A DNA stretch of 64,000 nt from Bacillota bacterium (GCA_023398375.1 JAEWSH010000070.1:1-64000); one strand, 5' to 3'; counted from the stretch's first letter, positions 43,819 through 53,369 are shown. Translations and numbers: made by a program. Notes: generated from the letters alone by a model not told the origin.

Positions 43819-44904
43819 ATGATATCAAATCAGGTAATTCAAACAAGTATCGATGAATTAAAAGCAATAACAAAAGTAGATTTATGTGTTTTTGACTTGG
43901 AAGGTATGGTGGCAGCTTCTACATTTGAACAAATAGAATTAGATACTGCTTTAATTAATAGTTTTGCTTCATCGCCTGCGGATAGTCAGATCATAGCAGG
44001 ATATCATTTGTTAAAGATTATGGATGAGGGGGATGTACAATATATTTTAATTGCCAAAGGCTCAAATGAAGATGTTTATGTGATGGGAAAAATTGCTGTA
44101 TGCCAGATACAGAATCTGATGATTGCATATAAAGAGAAATTTGACCGTAATAATTTCTTTCAGAACTTATTATTAGATAATCTGCTGTTGGTAGACATCT
44201 ATAATCGTGCCAAAAAACTTCATATTGAAGATGAAGTACCGCGAGCAGTATTTTTAATAGAAACAAAAGCAGATAAAGATAATGATACAATAGAAATGTT
44301 AAAAAGCCTGTATCTTGCACAGGCGGGTGATTTTGTAACGACTGTTGATGAGAGAAGTATTATTCTGATTAAATCTCTGGAGAATCCGGAGGATTATGAT
44401 ATCCTGAATGCAATTGCAAATACAATTGTAGATATGATGAATACAGAGGCTATGATGGCAGTTAAAGTAGCTTTTGGTACGATTGTTTCTGAACTTAGAG
44501 AAGTATCAAAGTCTTATAAAGAGGCAAAAATGGCTTTAGATGTCGGAAAGATATTCTATATCGAAAAGGGCATTATCTCATATAAAACATTGGGAATTGG
44601 CAGACTTATTTATCAGCTTCCAATCAATCTCTGTCAGATTTTTATTCAGGAGATATTTGGTAATAATTTATCAATTGATTTTGATGAGGAGACCTTGACT
44701 ACGGTAAATAAGTTCTTTGAAAATAATCTAAATGTATCTGAGACTTCCAGGCAATTATTTGTTCATAGAAATACACTTGTTTATAGAATAGAGAAATTGC
44801 AGAAGAGTACAGGGCTTGATATCCGTACTTTTGATGATGCATTGACATTTAAGATAGCGCTTATGGTAGTAAATTATATGAATTATTTAGATTCGTTGGA
44901 GTAG
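43819..44904 (+). CDS. CdaR/PucR-type transcriptional regulator
   Basis: The 361-residue protein ends in the PucR-type helix-turn-helix (NLNVSETSRQLFVHRNTLVYRIEKLQKSTGL … FDDALTFKIAL). The middle GGDEF-like part and an N-terminal sensor part fit CdaR sugar-diacid regulators. It lies directly after the sugar ATPase gene, so control of sugar uptake is likely but not shown. Confidence 0.85.
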   Translation: MISNQVIQTSIDELKAITKVDLCVFDLEGMVAASTFEQIELDTALINSFASSPADSQIIAGYHLLKIMDEGDVQYILIAKGSNEDVYVMGKIAVCQIQNLMIAYKEKFDRNNFFQNLLLDNLLLVDIYNRAKKLHIEDEVPRAVFLIETKADKDNDTIEMLKSLYLAQAGDFVTTVDERSIILIKSLENPEDYDILNAIANTIVDMMNTEAMMAVKVAFGTIVSELREVSKSYKEAKMALDVGKIFYIEKGIISYKTLGIGRLIYQLPINLCQIFIQEIFGNNLSIDFDEETLTTVNKFFENNLNVSETSRQLFVHRNTLVYRIEKLQKSTGLDIRTFDDALTFKIALMVVNYMNYLDSLE

Positions 44905-44993
44905 CATTTTTAGGAATATTAAACCCTGTTTCTGCATACAATAGTCGTAGAGTTATAAAGCTTGTACGATTTTGATTAATGGGAGGAACAGGG

Positions 44994-45872
44994 TTGTCTT
45001 ATTATAGAAAATTTATTTCATACATTGATCTGTATGAGTATGAAGAAAAAGTTAAAAATATTGGATTTGTAAAATCTGAGATAAGAGATAATATATGGAA
45101 AATAAAAGTCAATATACGTGGTTTGGAACCAACAGATACGGTCATGTGCGAAATGAAAACAGTAGGTGCAGAAGAATATCTGGATCGGTTTCAGATTGTA
45201 AAGGGACAGGGGCAATTTGAAAAAGAATATGCAGTAGCACATTTTGCCGGAGCAGAAATTTCATATGCGAATGTACAGGGACTTATTTTTCAACTATCCA
45301 GTCACAAATATGGAAAATGTACATGGATACAAGATAATCATACATATCATTCAACAGAAGAAAAACAAGGTTATCTACAGGCAATGGAACAGAAGCGTTC
45401 CGTTGAACCAAAACAATCAATTGAAGAAAAACTGATCACAGAGAAAAAGGAGACAGAAAGCAAGAGTGATAAGATAAAAGGTGCCTTTGCCTTGCCTGAA
45501 TATCAGTTGAACAACATTTCAGGCAATAAATGGATGCAGTTAGGAAGAATGTACCCTGCGATCCATCCATTTCATGAAAAGAGCAAAGGAGAATATATCT
45601 CGCTGAAACCTAAAGATTTTGTGATTCTTCATGAAAAATACCAGGCATTGGTAAATAATAGTTTTCTGTTACATGGCTATTTTAATTATAGGCACATTAT
45701 CCTTGGAAAAAAGATCGAGGGACAGATCGTGAAATATTACATAGGAGTTCCGGGAACTTTTCATGAAAGAGAAAAAATGGTTGCTGTTATGTTTGGATTT
45801 GAAGAATTTGAAGGTGTAGACTCGGAAGAAAGAGGAGCATTTGGATATTATATGAAAGAGGTAAGGATATAG
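44994..45872 (+). CDS. Conserved-type protein of unknown function
   Basis: I chose TTG 44994 because GGGAGG lies at 44981-44986; the product then begins MSYYRKFISYIDLYEYEE. It has 292 residues: an N-terminal beta domain (about 1-120), a polar linker, and a C-terminal domain (about 170-290) with HPFHEKSKGEYISLKPKDF and YIGVPGTFHEREKMVAVMFG. There is no signal peptide or membrane helix. The ribosome site can be hidden by pairing with AACCCTGTT at 44922. I believe it is a Lachnospiraceae-type family but cannot name it with certainty. Confidence 0.7.
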   Translation: MSYYRKFISYIDLYEYEEKVKNIGFVKSEIRDNIWKIKVNIRGLEPTDTVMCEMKTVGAEEYLDRFQIVKGQGQFEKEYAVAHFAGAEISYANVQGLIFQLSSHKYGKCTWIQDNHTYHSTEEKQGYLQAMEQKRSVEPKQSIEEKLITEKKETESKSDKIKGAFALPEYQLNNISGNKWMQLGRMYPAIHPFHEKSKGEYISLKPKDFVILHEKYQALVNNSFLLHGYFNYRHIILGKKIEGQIVKYYIGVPGTFHEREKMVAVMFGFEEFEGVDSEERGAFGYYMKEVRI

Positions 45873-45897
45873 ACGAAGAAGTCTATGTCTTTACCTC
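45858..45897. terminator. Bidirectional terminator between convergent genes
   Basis: Two 17-base arms starting GAGGTAAGG and ending TTTACCTC pair with two G-U wobbles. The stop codon of the upstream gene is inside the stem. Confidence 0.75.
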
Positions 45898-45941
45898 CTA
45901 TTTACGCATGTTTCTCTTAGTTACGCAATCGGATGCCAAAG

Positions 45942-46637
45942 TCAATCAATACCACGAAGCAATACGTGTTCTATATCAGTGCTTAGTATATCTACAAAAG
46001 AAAGCAATTCTTCTTTGGTATAACTGTGGTATCCTTTGTGGATAACGGTATCGCTATTTTTAAAGTTCTGTAGATAGTATGACTTGCATCCGCTGATCCA
46101 ATTAGCGATCTGATAAAATGTTTCCGCATTATGGAATTCTTTCACTACGGTCGTTCTGAATTCATAATCAATACCTGAATGCATTAAATAATCTACGGAT
46201 TCATAAATTGCATCCATATTGACCGATGGTACATCTGTAACAGTTGCATAATCCAGAGGAGATGTTTTGATATCCATAGCTACAAAATCAATTAATTTCT
46301 GCAAGTATAAGGATTGTATCATCAAAGGATTGGAACCGTTTGTATCCAGCTTTATAAGATAACCAATGTCTTTAATGTCCTTTATTAATTTGGGCAAGTC
46401 TGCATGTAATGTCGGTTCGCCGCCCGTAATACAGACACCGGTCAAAATGCCGTGCCTCTTTTTTAAGAACTGCAGTACTTCATGATAAGATAGAACCGGC
46501 TGTGAAGATGGATGGAGTACCAGGTCTTTATTGTGACAAAAAGGACAACGGAAATTACAGCTGCCTAAAAAAATAGTAGCGGCAACATGCCCCGGGTAAT
46601 CTAATAAAGTTGTTTTGTTCAAACCATGAATTTGCAC
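45942..46637 (-). CDS. Radical-SAM activating enzyme, NrdG-like
   Basis: The 231-residue protein has the radical-SAM cysteines in FLGSCNFRCPFCHN (C-x3-C-x2-C) and the SAM-binding GGEPTLH. Sequence and length fit anaerobic ribonucleotide-reductase activating proteins, which make a glycyl radical. No reductase gene lies beside it. It is convergent with the preceding gene. Confidence 0.85.
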   Translation of the reverse strand: MQIHGLNKTTLLDYPGHVAATIFLGSCNFRCPFCHNKDLVLHPSSQPVLSYHEVLQFLKKRHGILTGVCITGGEPTLHADLPKLIKDIKDIGYLIKLDTNGSNPLMIQSLYLQKLIDFVAMDIKTSPLDYATVTDVPSVNMDAIYESVDYLMHSGIDYEFRTTVVKEFHNAETFYQIANWISGCKSYYLQNFKNSDTVIHKGYHSYTKEELLSFVDILSTDIEHVLLRGID

Positions 46638-46801
46638 AATAATACCTGCCTATGTTAAGATAAAAAATAAAAGATATTTATAGTATAGCAGATAAGGTCA
46701 TAGACCGCAAATTGAAGTGATAGAGGGTGTTTTTACGAAGCCGTAAGGCTGAATAGTAACATCAGGATTGAATATGCACAAATGAGCAAGTGGAGTGGCG
46801 C

Positions 46802-47296
46802 ATGAAAAAACATGAAAAATATATGAAAGAAGCAATAAAGCAGGCAAAGAAGGCATATGCGCTAGATGAGGTTCCGATAGGGTGTGTCATCGTGTATCAC
46901 GATAAAATTATTGGGCGTGGTTATAACAGAAGAAATACGGATAAAAGTACACTGGCACATGCTGAGATCACTGCAATTCGAAAAGCAAGTAAAAAATTAG
47001 GTGATTGGCGATTGGAAGATTGTGTATTGTATGTTACGCTTGAACCTTGTCAGATGTGTGCAGGTGCAATCGTACAGGCGCGCATACCGACCGTAGTAAT
47101 GGGAAGCATGAATCCAAAAGCTGGGTGCGGAGGGTCTGTTCTGAATATTTTACAGATACCGGAATTTAACCATCAGGTTGAGATCGTGAAGGGCATCTTA
47201 GAAATAGAATGTAGTGATATGCTCACATCGTTTTTTAAAGAGCTGAGAGATAAGAAAAAAAATGATAAGATTTTGTTGGAACATAGTGGAAAATAG
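46802..47296 (+). CDS. tadA: tRNA-specific adenosine deaminase
   Basis: It makes inosine at the wobble base of tRNA-Arg. Zinc motifs HAE (in TLAHAEITAIRK) and PCQMC (in LEPCQMCAGAIVQ) are present, and the 164-residue length is normal. I chose ATG 46802 (AGTGGAG upstream) over the GTG at 46790. It directly precedes the SRP RNA, a frequent neighbour in Firmicutes. Confidence 0.93.
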   Translation: MKKHEKYMKEAIKQAKKAYALDEVPIGCVIVYHDKIIGRGYNRRNTDKSTLAHAEITAIRKASKKLGDWRLEDCVLYVTLEPCQMCAGAIVQARIPTVVMGSMNPKAGCGGSVLNILQIPEFNHQVEIVKGILEIECSDMLTSFFKELRDKKKNDKILLEHSGK

Positions 47297-47328
47297 CCGG
47301 ATAATAAGGCTTTATACTTGATTTTCAG

Positions 47329-47357
47329 TTGACAAAACAGCTAAAAAAAGGTATACT
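47329..47357 (+). promoter_or_regulatory. SRP RNA promoter
   Basis: TTGACA (47329-47334), 17 bases, and TATACT (47352-47357). The RNA starts about seven bases later. Confidence 0.9.
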
Positions 47358-47363
47358 TTAAAA

Positions 47364-47626
47364 ACCGTGCAGCCGGGGACGTAGCGGAGCCCTGTACCTA
47401 CAATCCGCTCTAGTAGGGGTGATGTATTGCCGAGGGTATTTGCTTGTATAGCTGCCCTTTATAAGTGGCGTTGAAGTTTGGGTCTCACGCAATGGAAATC
47501 TATGAACCTAGTCAGGGCAGGAATGCAGCAGCTATAAGTAGAACTTTCTGTGTGCCGTGAGGGTGCCTGGCGGAGTTAACTGTAAAGGTAACGTGTATGA
47601 GCTTCATTCGACGCAATACGCACGGT
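47364..47626 (+). ncRNA. ffs: Signal recognition particle RNA, large Gram-positive type
   Basis: The conserved SRP54-binding domain reads GTCAGGGCAGGAATGCAGCA (about 47512-47531). ACCGTGC at the 5' end pairs with GCACGGT at the 3' end (47620-47626). The length of about 263 nt and the presence of a 5' Alu-type domain fit the Bacillus/Clostridium type. It works with Ffh in membrane targeting of proteins. Confidence 0.93.
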
Positions 47627-47667
47627 CTTGTTATGCAATAAATTAATAATTATACACATTAAAACAC

Positions 47668-47725
47668 GCTTATATGCATAAATATACATATAAGCATTGA
47701 CATTATACATTACAAATGCTAAATT
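47668..47725 (+). promoter_or_regulatory. Promoter region of the amino-acid ABC operon
   Basis: GCTTATATG (47668-47676) is exactly inverted at 47687-47695, just before TTGACA (47697-47702). A -10-like TAAATT follows after 17 bases (47720-47725). The repeat may be an operator. Confidence 0.55.
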
Positions 47726-47799
47726 GGAATATGAAAAAATATTCTTTTCTAAAGGAATAACCAGCACATTTTAATTGTATGATTCAGGAGGAAAAAGTT

Positions 47800-48633
47800 A
47801 TGAAAAAAGTTATCGCAGCAGCCGTAATGGCAGCAATGGTAGTATCCATGACAGCATGTGGAAGTAAAACGGATGACACAAAGACAACGCAGGCAGCAAC
47901 AGAAACAGTAGAAGCAACTACGCAGGAAGCAGCGACAGAAACAGCAGGCACAGAAGCGACAGAGGCAGCAGGAAACGGAACATTAGTAATGGCAACTAAT
48001 GCTGAATTTCCACCATACGAATTCCGTGAGGGTGATAAGATTGTTGGTATCGACGCTGAAATCGCACAGGCAATTGCCGATGAATTAGGAATGGAATTAC
48101 AAATCGAAGATATGCAGTTTGATTCAATTATTGCAGCTGTTCAATCCGGTAAAGCGGATATGGGTGTAGCAGGTATGACAATAACAGAGGATCGTTTAGC
48201 AACTGTTAACTTCTCAACACCTTATACACAGGCAGCACAGGTTATTATCGTAAAAGAAGACAGCCAGGTTGCAACACCGGATGACTTAAAGGGAAAAACA
48301 ATTGGTGTTCAATTAGGAACAACAGGTGATATCTATGCAGAGGATATAGAAGACGCAACACTTGATCGTTATAACAAAGGTTTTGAAGCAGTTCAGGCAC
48401 TTCTTCAGGATAAAGTAGATGCAGTTATCATTGACCGTGAACCGGCTAAAGTATTTGTTGAAGAAAATGAAGGATTGAAGATCCTTGATGAAGAGTTCAC
48501 TGTAGAAGATTATGCAATCTGTATGGCAAAAGATAAAACTGATTTATTGGATAAAGTAAATGCAGCATTGGCAAAATTACAGGAATCTGGTAAGATTGAA
48601 GAAATCAAGGCTAAATATATCACTGCTGAATAA
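47800..48633 (+). CDS. Amino-acid ABC transporter substrate-binding lipoprotein
   Basis: Lipobox SMTAC (Cys20), a Thr/Glu linker, then a family-3 solute-binding domain (NAEFPPYEFREGDKIVGIDAE … DMGVAGMTITEDR … FSTPYT). It captures an amino acid outside the cell; the ligand is unclear. ATG 47800 has CAGGAGG upstream. It is first of a three-gene importer. Confidence 0.93.
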   Translation: MKKVIAAAVMAAMVVSMTACGSKTDDTKTTQAATETVEATTQEAATETAGTEATEAAGNGTLVMATNAEFPPYEFREGDKIVGIDAEIAQAIADELGMELQIEDMQFDSIIAAVQSGKADMGVAGMTITEDRLATVNFSTPYTQAAQVIIVKEDSQVATPDDLKGKTIGVQLGTTGDIYAEDIEDATLDRYNKGFEAVQALLQDKVDAVIIDREPAKVFVEENEGLKILDEEFTVEDYAICMAKDKTDLLDKVNAALAKLQESGKIEEIKAKYITAE

Positions 48634-48699
48634 TTTCCTGGAAATGGACGCAAGCCAGATCAAGTACTATAATAAGGATATATAAGAAGGAAAAAACGT

Positions 48700-49392
48700 A
48701 TGATTAACAAATTATCAGATTCATTTTATTTGAATTTTATAAAAGAAGAACGGTGGAAGTACATTGCAGGTGGTTTGAAAATTACGTTGACTGTAACTTT
48801 CTTTGCAGTAATCATGGGTATTCTGTTAGGTTTTTTGGTGGCCATAGTTCGATCTACCCACGATAAGACAGGAAAGCTTAAAATATTGAATGCGGTATGC
48901 AATCTGTATTTAACAGTTATTCGCGGAACACCCGTAGTCGTACAATTGTTAATCACTTATTTCGTTATATTCGGCAGTGTTAATATCAACAAAGTTCTGG
49001 TTGCGGTGATTGCATTTGGCATTAATTCTGGTGCATATGTAGCTGAGATTATCAGAAGCGGTATTATGTCTGTTGATAATGGACAGTTTGAAGCAGGAAG
49101 AAGTATTGGATTTACGTATGGGCAGACAATGTTATATATTATATTGCCACAAGCATTTAAAAACGTTCTCCCAGCCCTTGCAAATGAATTTATTGTATTG
49201 CTGAAGGAGACTTCGGTTGCCGGTTATATCGCATTGGAAGACCTTACAAAGGGCGGCGATATTATTAGAAGCCGAACATATGATGCTTTTATGCCTTTGA
49301 TTGGTGTGGCGATTATTTACTTGCTTTTGGTTATGATCTTTAACTATTTTGTAAAATGTCTTGAAAGGAGGTTGCGTAATAGTGAGCATTGA
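48700..49392 (+). CDS. Amino-acid ABC transporter permease
   Basis: The 230-residue HisM/GlnP-type permease has an ABC signature loop (EAGRSIGFTYGQTMLYIILPQA) and about five membrane helices. It works with the flanking binding protein and ATPase. Confidence 0.93.
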   Translation: MINKLSDSFYLNFIKEERWKYIAGGLKITLTVTFFAVIMGILLGFLVAIVRSTHDKTGKLKILNAVCNLYLTVIRGTPVVVQLLITYFVIFGSVNINKVLVAVIAFGINSGAYVAEIIRSGIMSVDNGQFEAGRSIGFTYGQTMLYIILPQAFKNVLPALANEFIVLLKETSVAGYIALEDLTKGGDIIRSRTYDAFMPLIGVAIIYLLLVMIFNYFVKCLERRLRNSEH

Positions 49393-50137
49393 TACGAATT
49401 ATGATAAACAACCTTTGATTCAAGTGACTGATCTGGTAAAAAGCTTTGGAGAGTTACATGCGCTTGATGGTGTTTCGGCGAATATCTATGAAGGAGATGT
49501 CGTGTTTGTGGTTGGGCCTTCCGGTTCTGGAAAAAGTACGTTTCTTCGTTGTCTGAATCGGCTGGAAGAGCCGACGAGCGGGAAAATATTGTTTGAAGGC
49601 GCAGATATTACGAATCCAAAGACAGATATTAATAAGCACCGTCAAAAGATGGGAATGGTATTTCAGCAGTTTAATTTATTTCCGCATATGACGATTATGA
49701 AGAACCTTACAATTGGACCAATGAAGCTTCAGAATAAATCAAAAGAAGAAGCAGAAAAAGAGGCTAAGATCCTATTAGACAGAGTTGGTCTTGCAGATAG
49801 AGAAAATGCTTATCCAAGCCAATTATCCGGTGGACAGAAGCAGCGTATCGCAATTGTACGTGCCCTTTGCATGAAGCCGGATGTAATGCTCTTTGATGAA
49901 CCAACATCTGCGCTTGATCCTGAGATGGTAGGGGAAGTTTTAAGTGTTATGCGTGATCTTGCGGAAGAAAAGATGACTATGGTAGTTGTTACGCATGAGA
50001 TGGCCTTTGCTAAGGAAGTAGCGAACAGAGTACTATTTATGGCAGAAGGAAAAATTATGGAAGAAAATAATCCAAAGGAATTCTTTGATAACCCGCAAAC
50101 GGACAGACTAAAGAATTTTTTAAGTAAAGTATTATAA
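49382..50137 (+). CDS. Amino-acid ABC transporter ATPase, GlnQ type
   Basis: Walker A GPSGSGKST, signature LSGGQKQRIAIVRA and Walker B VMLFDEPTSALDPE are present. GTG 49382 is preferred, with AAAGGAGG at 49364-49371; it overlaps the permease end by 11 bases. The length of 251 residues is normal for polar amino-acid importers. Confidence 0.93.
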   Translation: MSIDTNYDKQPLIQVTDLVKSFGELHALDGVSANIYEGDVVFVVGPSGSGKSTFLRCLNRLEEPTSGKILFEGADITNPKTDINKHRQKMGMVFQQFNLFPHMTIMKNLTIGPMKLQNKSKEEAEKEAKILLDRVGLADRENAYPSQLSGGQKQRIAIVRALCMKPDVMLFDEPTSALDPEMVGEVLSVMRDLAEEKMTMVVVTHEMAFAKEVANRVLFMAEGKIMEENNPKEFFDNPQTDRLKNFLSKVL

Positions 50138-50144
50138 GAGAAAG

Positions 50145-50179
50145 AAGCTTTATCGATCATAGATTGGTAAAGCTTTTTT
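50145..50179 (+). terminator. Terminator of the amino-acid importer operon
   Basis: AAGCTTTA (50145-50152) pairs with TAAAGCTT (50168-50175), followed by Ts. Confidence 0.88.
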
Positions 50180-50265
50180 CATACACTTAAATATTCATAA
50201 AATAAAGAATAAATTAATAATCTTAAGAAAAATATAAATAGTAAATAATAAAAAGGAGGCTTATA

Positions 50266-50304
50266 ATGGAAACACAGCATAGAAAAATAGTTGTAAATAA
50301 GTAA
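50266..50304 (+). CDS. Possible 12-residue leader peptide
   Basis: AAAGGAGG at 50252-50259 precedes a 12-codon frame, METQHRKIVVNK. Its stop (50302-50304) lies two bases before GGAG of the next gene. The very good ribosome site suggests real translation and coupling to the lipoprotein gene. Confidence 0.4.
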   Translation: METQHRKIVVNK

Positions 50305-50319
50305 TTGGAGAAATTTACT

Positions 50320-51048
50320 ATGAAAAAGAAAGTATTAATGTTTGTAATCCTGACCTTAGGATGCGTGCTATACGGGTGTGGAAAGAAGGAAGAAATTGTT
50401 CAGCCAACTACAGACAGTATCATAACAAGCGAAACTGTTGCAAGTGAGATGAACCAATCAGACAGTGAAGAAGAAGTAACCGGGATTATGAAGGAAGATC
50501 CGGGAGCAGTCATGTCTTTGGAAAATAATTTGGAAAATATGTTAATGCCGATGGATGCTTTGATGATGTGCATGGTAGAAAATAATTATGAATACAATGT
50601 GTCAGATCCAACCGTTTTTTGGGCATCATTATATTATATGTTAGGAAACTATGGAACAAAAAGAGATTTGGTCACAGTAGGTAATTCAGATATGACGGTT
50701 CCTCGACAAGTGGTACAGGAGTATGCAACGGCGTTATTTGCAGATTATGAGGAACTGCCGGAGATACCTGAGAACCTCAAGGCTGCGATTCATTATGAGG
50801 AAGATTCAGATTCGTATATTGTTTCTTTGGGCGATAGAGGCATGTCTCAATCCAAGGTTGTTGACTATGCGGATAACGGGGATGGAACTTATACAGTTGT
50901 AGCAAGGCTTTGCGGTACAGATGATGATTCTACCATATGTGAATGGAACTTTACACTGGTAGAAAATTCCTATGCGGATGGTATTCAGAATCCACTTTTC
51001 CTTTATAGCATTAAAAATATGCAGAAGATAGAAGAAATACAAAAATAA
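50320..51048 (+). CDS. Lipoprotein of unknown function
   Basis: ATG 50320 follows GGAG at 50307-50310. Lipobox VLYGC (Cys20) and an acidic Ser/Thr/Glu linker are followed by a globular domain of about 170 residues (VFWASLYYMLGNYG … DNGDGTYTVVARLCG). It stands alone between two terminators. The family is not recognised. Confidence 0.75.
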   Translation: MKKKVLMFVILTLGCVLYGCGKKEEIVQPTTDSIITSETVASEMNQSDSEEEVTGIMKEDPGAVMSLENNLENMLMPMDALMMCMVENNYEYNVSDPTVFWASLYYMLGNYGTKRDLVTVGNSDMTVPRQVVQEYATALFADYEELPEIPENLKAAIHYEEDSDSYIVSLGDRGMSQSKVVDYADNGDGTYTVVARLCGTDDDSTICEWNFTLVENSYADGIQNPLFLYSIKNMQKIEEIQK

Positions 51049-51059
51049 AGTACATAAAA

Positions 51060-51092
51060 ATTCCTGCATTTGCTTGCGGGAATCTTTTTTTT
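51060..51092 (+). terminator. Terminator of the lipoprotein gene
   Basis: ATTCCTGC pairs with GCGGGAAT (one wobble), followed by CT8. Confidence 0.9.
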
Positions 51093-51105
51093 GTGATATA
51101 TTAAA

Positions 51106-51123
51106 GTCACTTTATAAAGTGAC
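51106..51123. promoter_or_regulatory. Perfect 18-bp palindrome before the ROK/MFS pair
   Basis: GTCACTTTATAAAGTGAC lies about 40 bases before the ROK start, a likely self-operator. Confidence 0.75.
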
Positions 51124-51163
51124 CTTAATAACTGATATCGTTTTAATGGAAGATGGGAGCAGT

Positions 51164-52171
51164 ATGGAAAAATCAGATGTAAAGATAATTAAGGATTTGA
51201 ATAAAAAGCTGATACGAAAAGCATTTTTTGAATTACACATTCAGACAGCTGCAGAATTGTCGCAGGCAACAGGACTTAGCGTAGTGACAACAAATGCTTT
51301 ATTACGAGAGATGATGGAGGATAAGGAAGTTCTTATTTCAGCAGAACTGGTATCTAACGGTGGGCGTCCCGCTGCAAAATATCAATATAATGAATTTTAT
51401 CAGTGTACTGCGGTAGTTTATGGATATCAGAAAAATAATAAGGATTTCATTACTATGATTGTTACGGACATATTTGGGAAGTGCATATTAAGAGAATGTA
51501 AGACAATGGAAAATATTACCGACAGATCATTTGAGAGTATGCTTGATAAAGCCTTCGTGGAATTTCCCATGATTCGGATCGTTGCATTCGGATTACCAGG
51601 AGAAGAGGCTGATGGGAATATTCTTTATAATGATTATAAAGGAATCGTCGGAAAAAGCTTTATAAAACACTATGAGAATAGATATCAGGTTCCAATTCTT
51701 TTTGTGAATGATGTGAATGCTGCGGTAAATGGATATTATTATAAGAAAGCCTATCCGGATAAAAATGTTGTTGGAATCTTTTTTCCAAGACTATATGATC
51801 CGGGCGCGGGCATTATCATAAACGGAGAAATCTATACAGGCCTTCAGGGCTTTGCCGGAGAAATAGGTTTTTTCCCGAATGGAATTAAATGGGATGAACT
51901 GGATTATCAAAATGAAGATGCGGTATTAGATGCCATAAGTAATGTAATTGCCATACTTAGCTGCGTGGTAGCACCGGACAGATTTGTATTGTATGGAGAT
52001 TTTTTTCAAAAAGGCAGTAAAGATAAGTTAGAACAGAGAATCAATTTTATGTTACGGAATCAATATACAGCTTGGATCGATATATCAACAGAACTTGCAG
52101 GGGATATCGAATATGGCCTGATCTGCCAGGCGTCACGAGAATTACAGAATGTGGAGGGATTACTTGAATGA
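51164..52171 (+). CDS. ROK-family regulator without the zinc motif
   Basis: I chose ATG 51164 (GGGAGC upstream). The 335-residue protein has a winged helix (HIQTAAELSQATGLSVVTTNALL) and a ROK fold (VNDVNAAVNGYYYKK, GIIINGEIYTGLQGFAGEIGF). The CxCGxxGCxE zinc motif of typical ROK proteins is absent at the expected place. It overlaps the MFS gene by four bases, so it probably controls that transporter. Confidence 0.82.
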   Translation: MEKSDVKIIKDLNKKLIRKAFFELHIQTAAELSQATGLSVVTTNALLREMMEDKEVLISAELVSNGGRPAAKYQYNEFYQCTAVVYGYQKNNKDFITMIVTDIFGKCILRECKTMENITDRSFESMLDKAFVEFPMIRIVAFGLPGEEADGNILYNDYKGIVGKSFIKHYENRYQVPILFVNDVNAAVNGYYYKKAYPDKNVVGIFFPRLYDPGAGIIINGEIYTGLQGFAGEIGFFPNGIKWDELDYQNEDAVLDAISNVIAILSCVVAPDRFVLYGDFFQKGSKDKLEQRINFMLRNQYTAWIDISTELAGDIEYGLICQASRELQNVEGLLE

Positions 52172-53328
52172 TAACAATATTATTAATCATAATTTATATA
52201 GCCTTTATCAGCCTGGGGTTACCGGATACGACTATGGGTTCGGCATGGCCGATGATTTATCAGGATTTGCAAGTGCCAGTTTCATATGCTGGTGTATTTA
52301 CAATGATTGTTTCGGGGGGTACCATACTTTCCAGTTTCTTTAGCGAAAAGCTGATCCGCAGATTAGGTACAGGAAAGATAACGGCTATTAGCGTCGCTAT
52401 GACTGCGGTGGCGCTTATTGGAATTTGTTTTGCCCCGAGTTATCTGTGGATATGCTTGCTTGGCATTCCAATGGGATTGGGTGCAGGTTCCGTAGATTCT
52501 GCTCTCAATAACTTTGTGGCACTTCACTATGAAGCCAGGCATATGAACTGGTTGCATGGTTTTTGGGGAGTTGGAGCTACTACAGGACCAGTCATTATGT
52601 CATTATTTTTAGCAACTGAAAATGGATGGCGTAAAGGGTATGGAACCATAGGAACGATGCAGGCAGGCTTGGTAATTTGCCTTGTACTCTCATTACCGCT
52701 ATGGAAAAAAATGGAGAAAAAACAGGAAAAGACGAATAAAGCAGAGCCGGACACTAAAATAACTTCCTTATTGAACTTAAGGGGAGCAAAACCAGCACTA
52801 TTTTCATTTTTATGTTATTGCGCAGTAGAGGCCACGACCGGACTTTGGGGCAGCACCTATCTGGTAATGTATAAACATATATCAGCAGAAACTGCGGCAA
52901 GATGGATAGCTACCTATTATCTTGGTATCACAATTGGCCGATTCTTAACGGGCTTTATTTCTATCTATATGGATAATAGGAAGATGATCCGTATGGGACA
53001 GGTAACTATCGCAATTGGCGTTATTTCGATGATACTGCCTTTTTCCGTGTATTTTCAAATGATAGGTCTGATACTGATAGGGCTGGGATGTGCGCCGATC
53101 TATCCGGCAATGCTGCATGAGACTCCGGTGCGGTTTGGGGCAGAACGTTCCCAGGGAATCATGGGTATCCAGATGGCGGTTGCCTACGTGGGAAGTACAT
53201 TTATGCCTCCGCTTTTTGGATTGATTGCAACGATAACAGGATTTGCTGTCTTACCATTATTTCTGATGACATTTGCGGTCTTAATGCTCATGACTTCGGA
53301 AATTGTCGGAAGAGAATGCTATAGATAA
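52168..53328 (+). CDS. MFS transporter, sugar-permease-like
   Basis: The 386-residue protein has about 12 membrane helices and an MFS loop (SEKLIRRLGTGKI). The start ISLGLPDTTMGSAWPMIYQDL and GLGAGSVDSALNNFVALHY resemble the FucP-like group. The substrate is unknown and may be the ligand of the upstream ROK protein. Confidence 0.85.
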   Translation: MITILLIIIYIAFISLGLPDTTMGSAWPMIYQDLQVPVSYAGVFTMIVSGGTILSSFFSEKLIRRLGTGKITAISVAMTAVALIGICFAPSYLWICLLGIPMGLGAGSVDSALNNFVALHYEARHMNWLHGFWGVGATTGPVIMSLFLATENGWRKGYGTIGTMQAGLVICLVLSLPLWKKMEKKQEKTNKAEPDTKITSLLNLRGAKPALFSFLCYCAVEATTGLWGSTYLVMYKHISAETAARWIATYYLGITIGRFLTGFISIYMDNRKMIRMGQVTIAIGVISMILPFSVYFQMIGLILIGLGCAPIYPAMLHETPVRFGAERSQGIMGIQMAVAYVGSTFMPPLFGLIATITGFAVLPLFLMTFAVLMLMTSEIVGRECYR

Positions 53329-53341
53329 TAGCAAGCGTGGA

Positions 53342-53369
53342 GTAACAATTCATTCGACCAAATTGTTAC
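53342..53369. other. Inverted repeat between convergent genes
   Basis: GTAACAATT and its exact complement lie 10 bases apart, where the MFS and YczE-like genes meet. It may act as a weak terminator; no T run follows. Confidence 0.5.
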
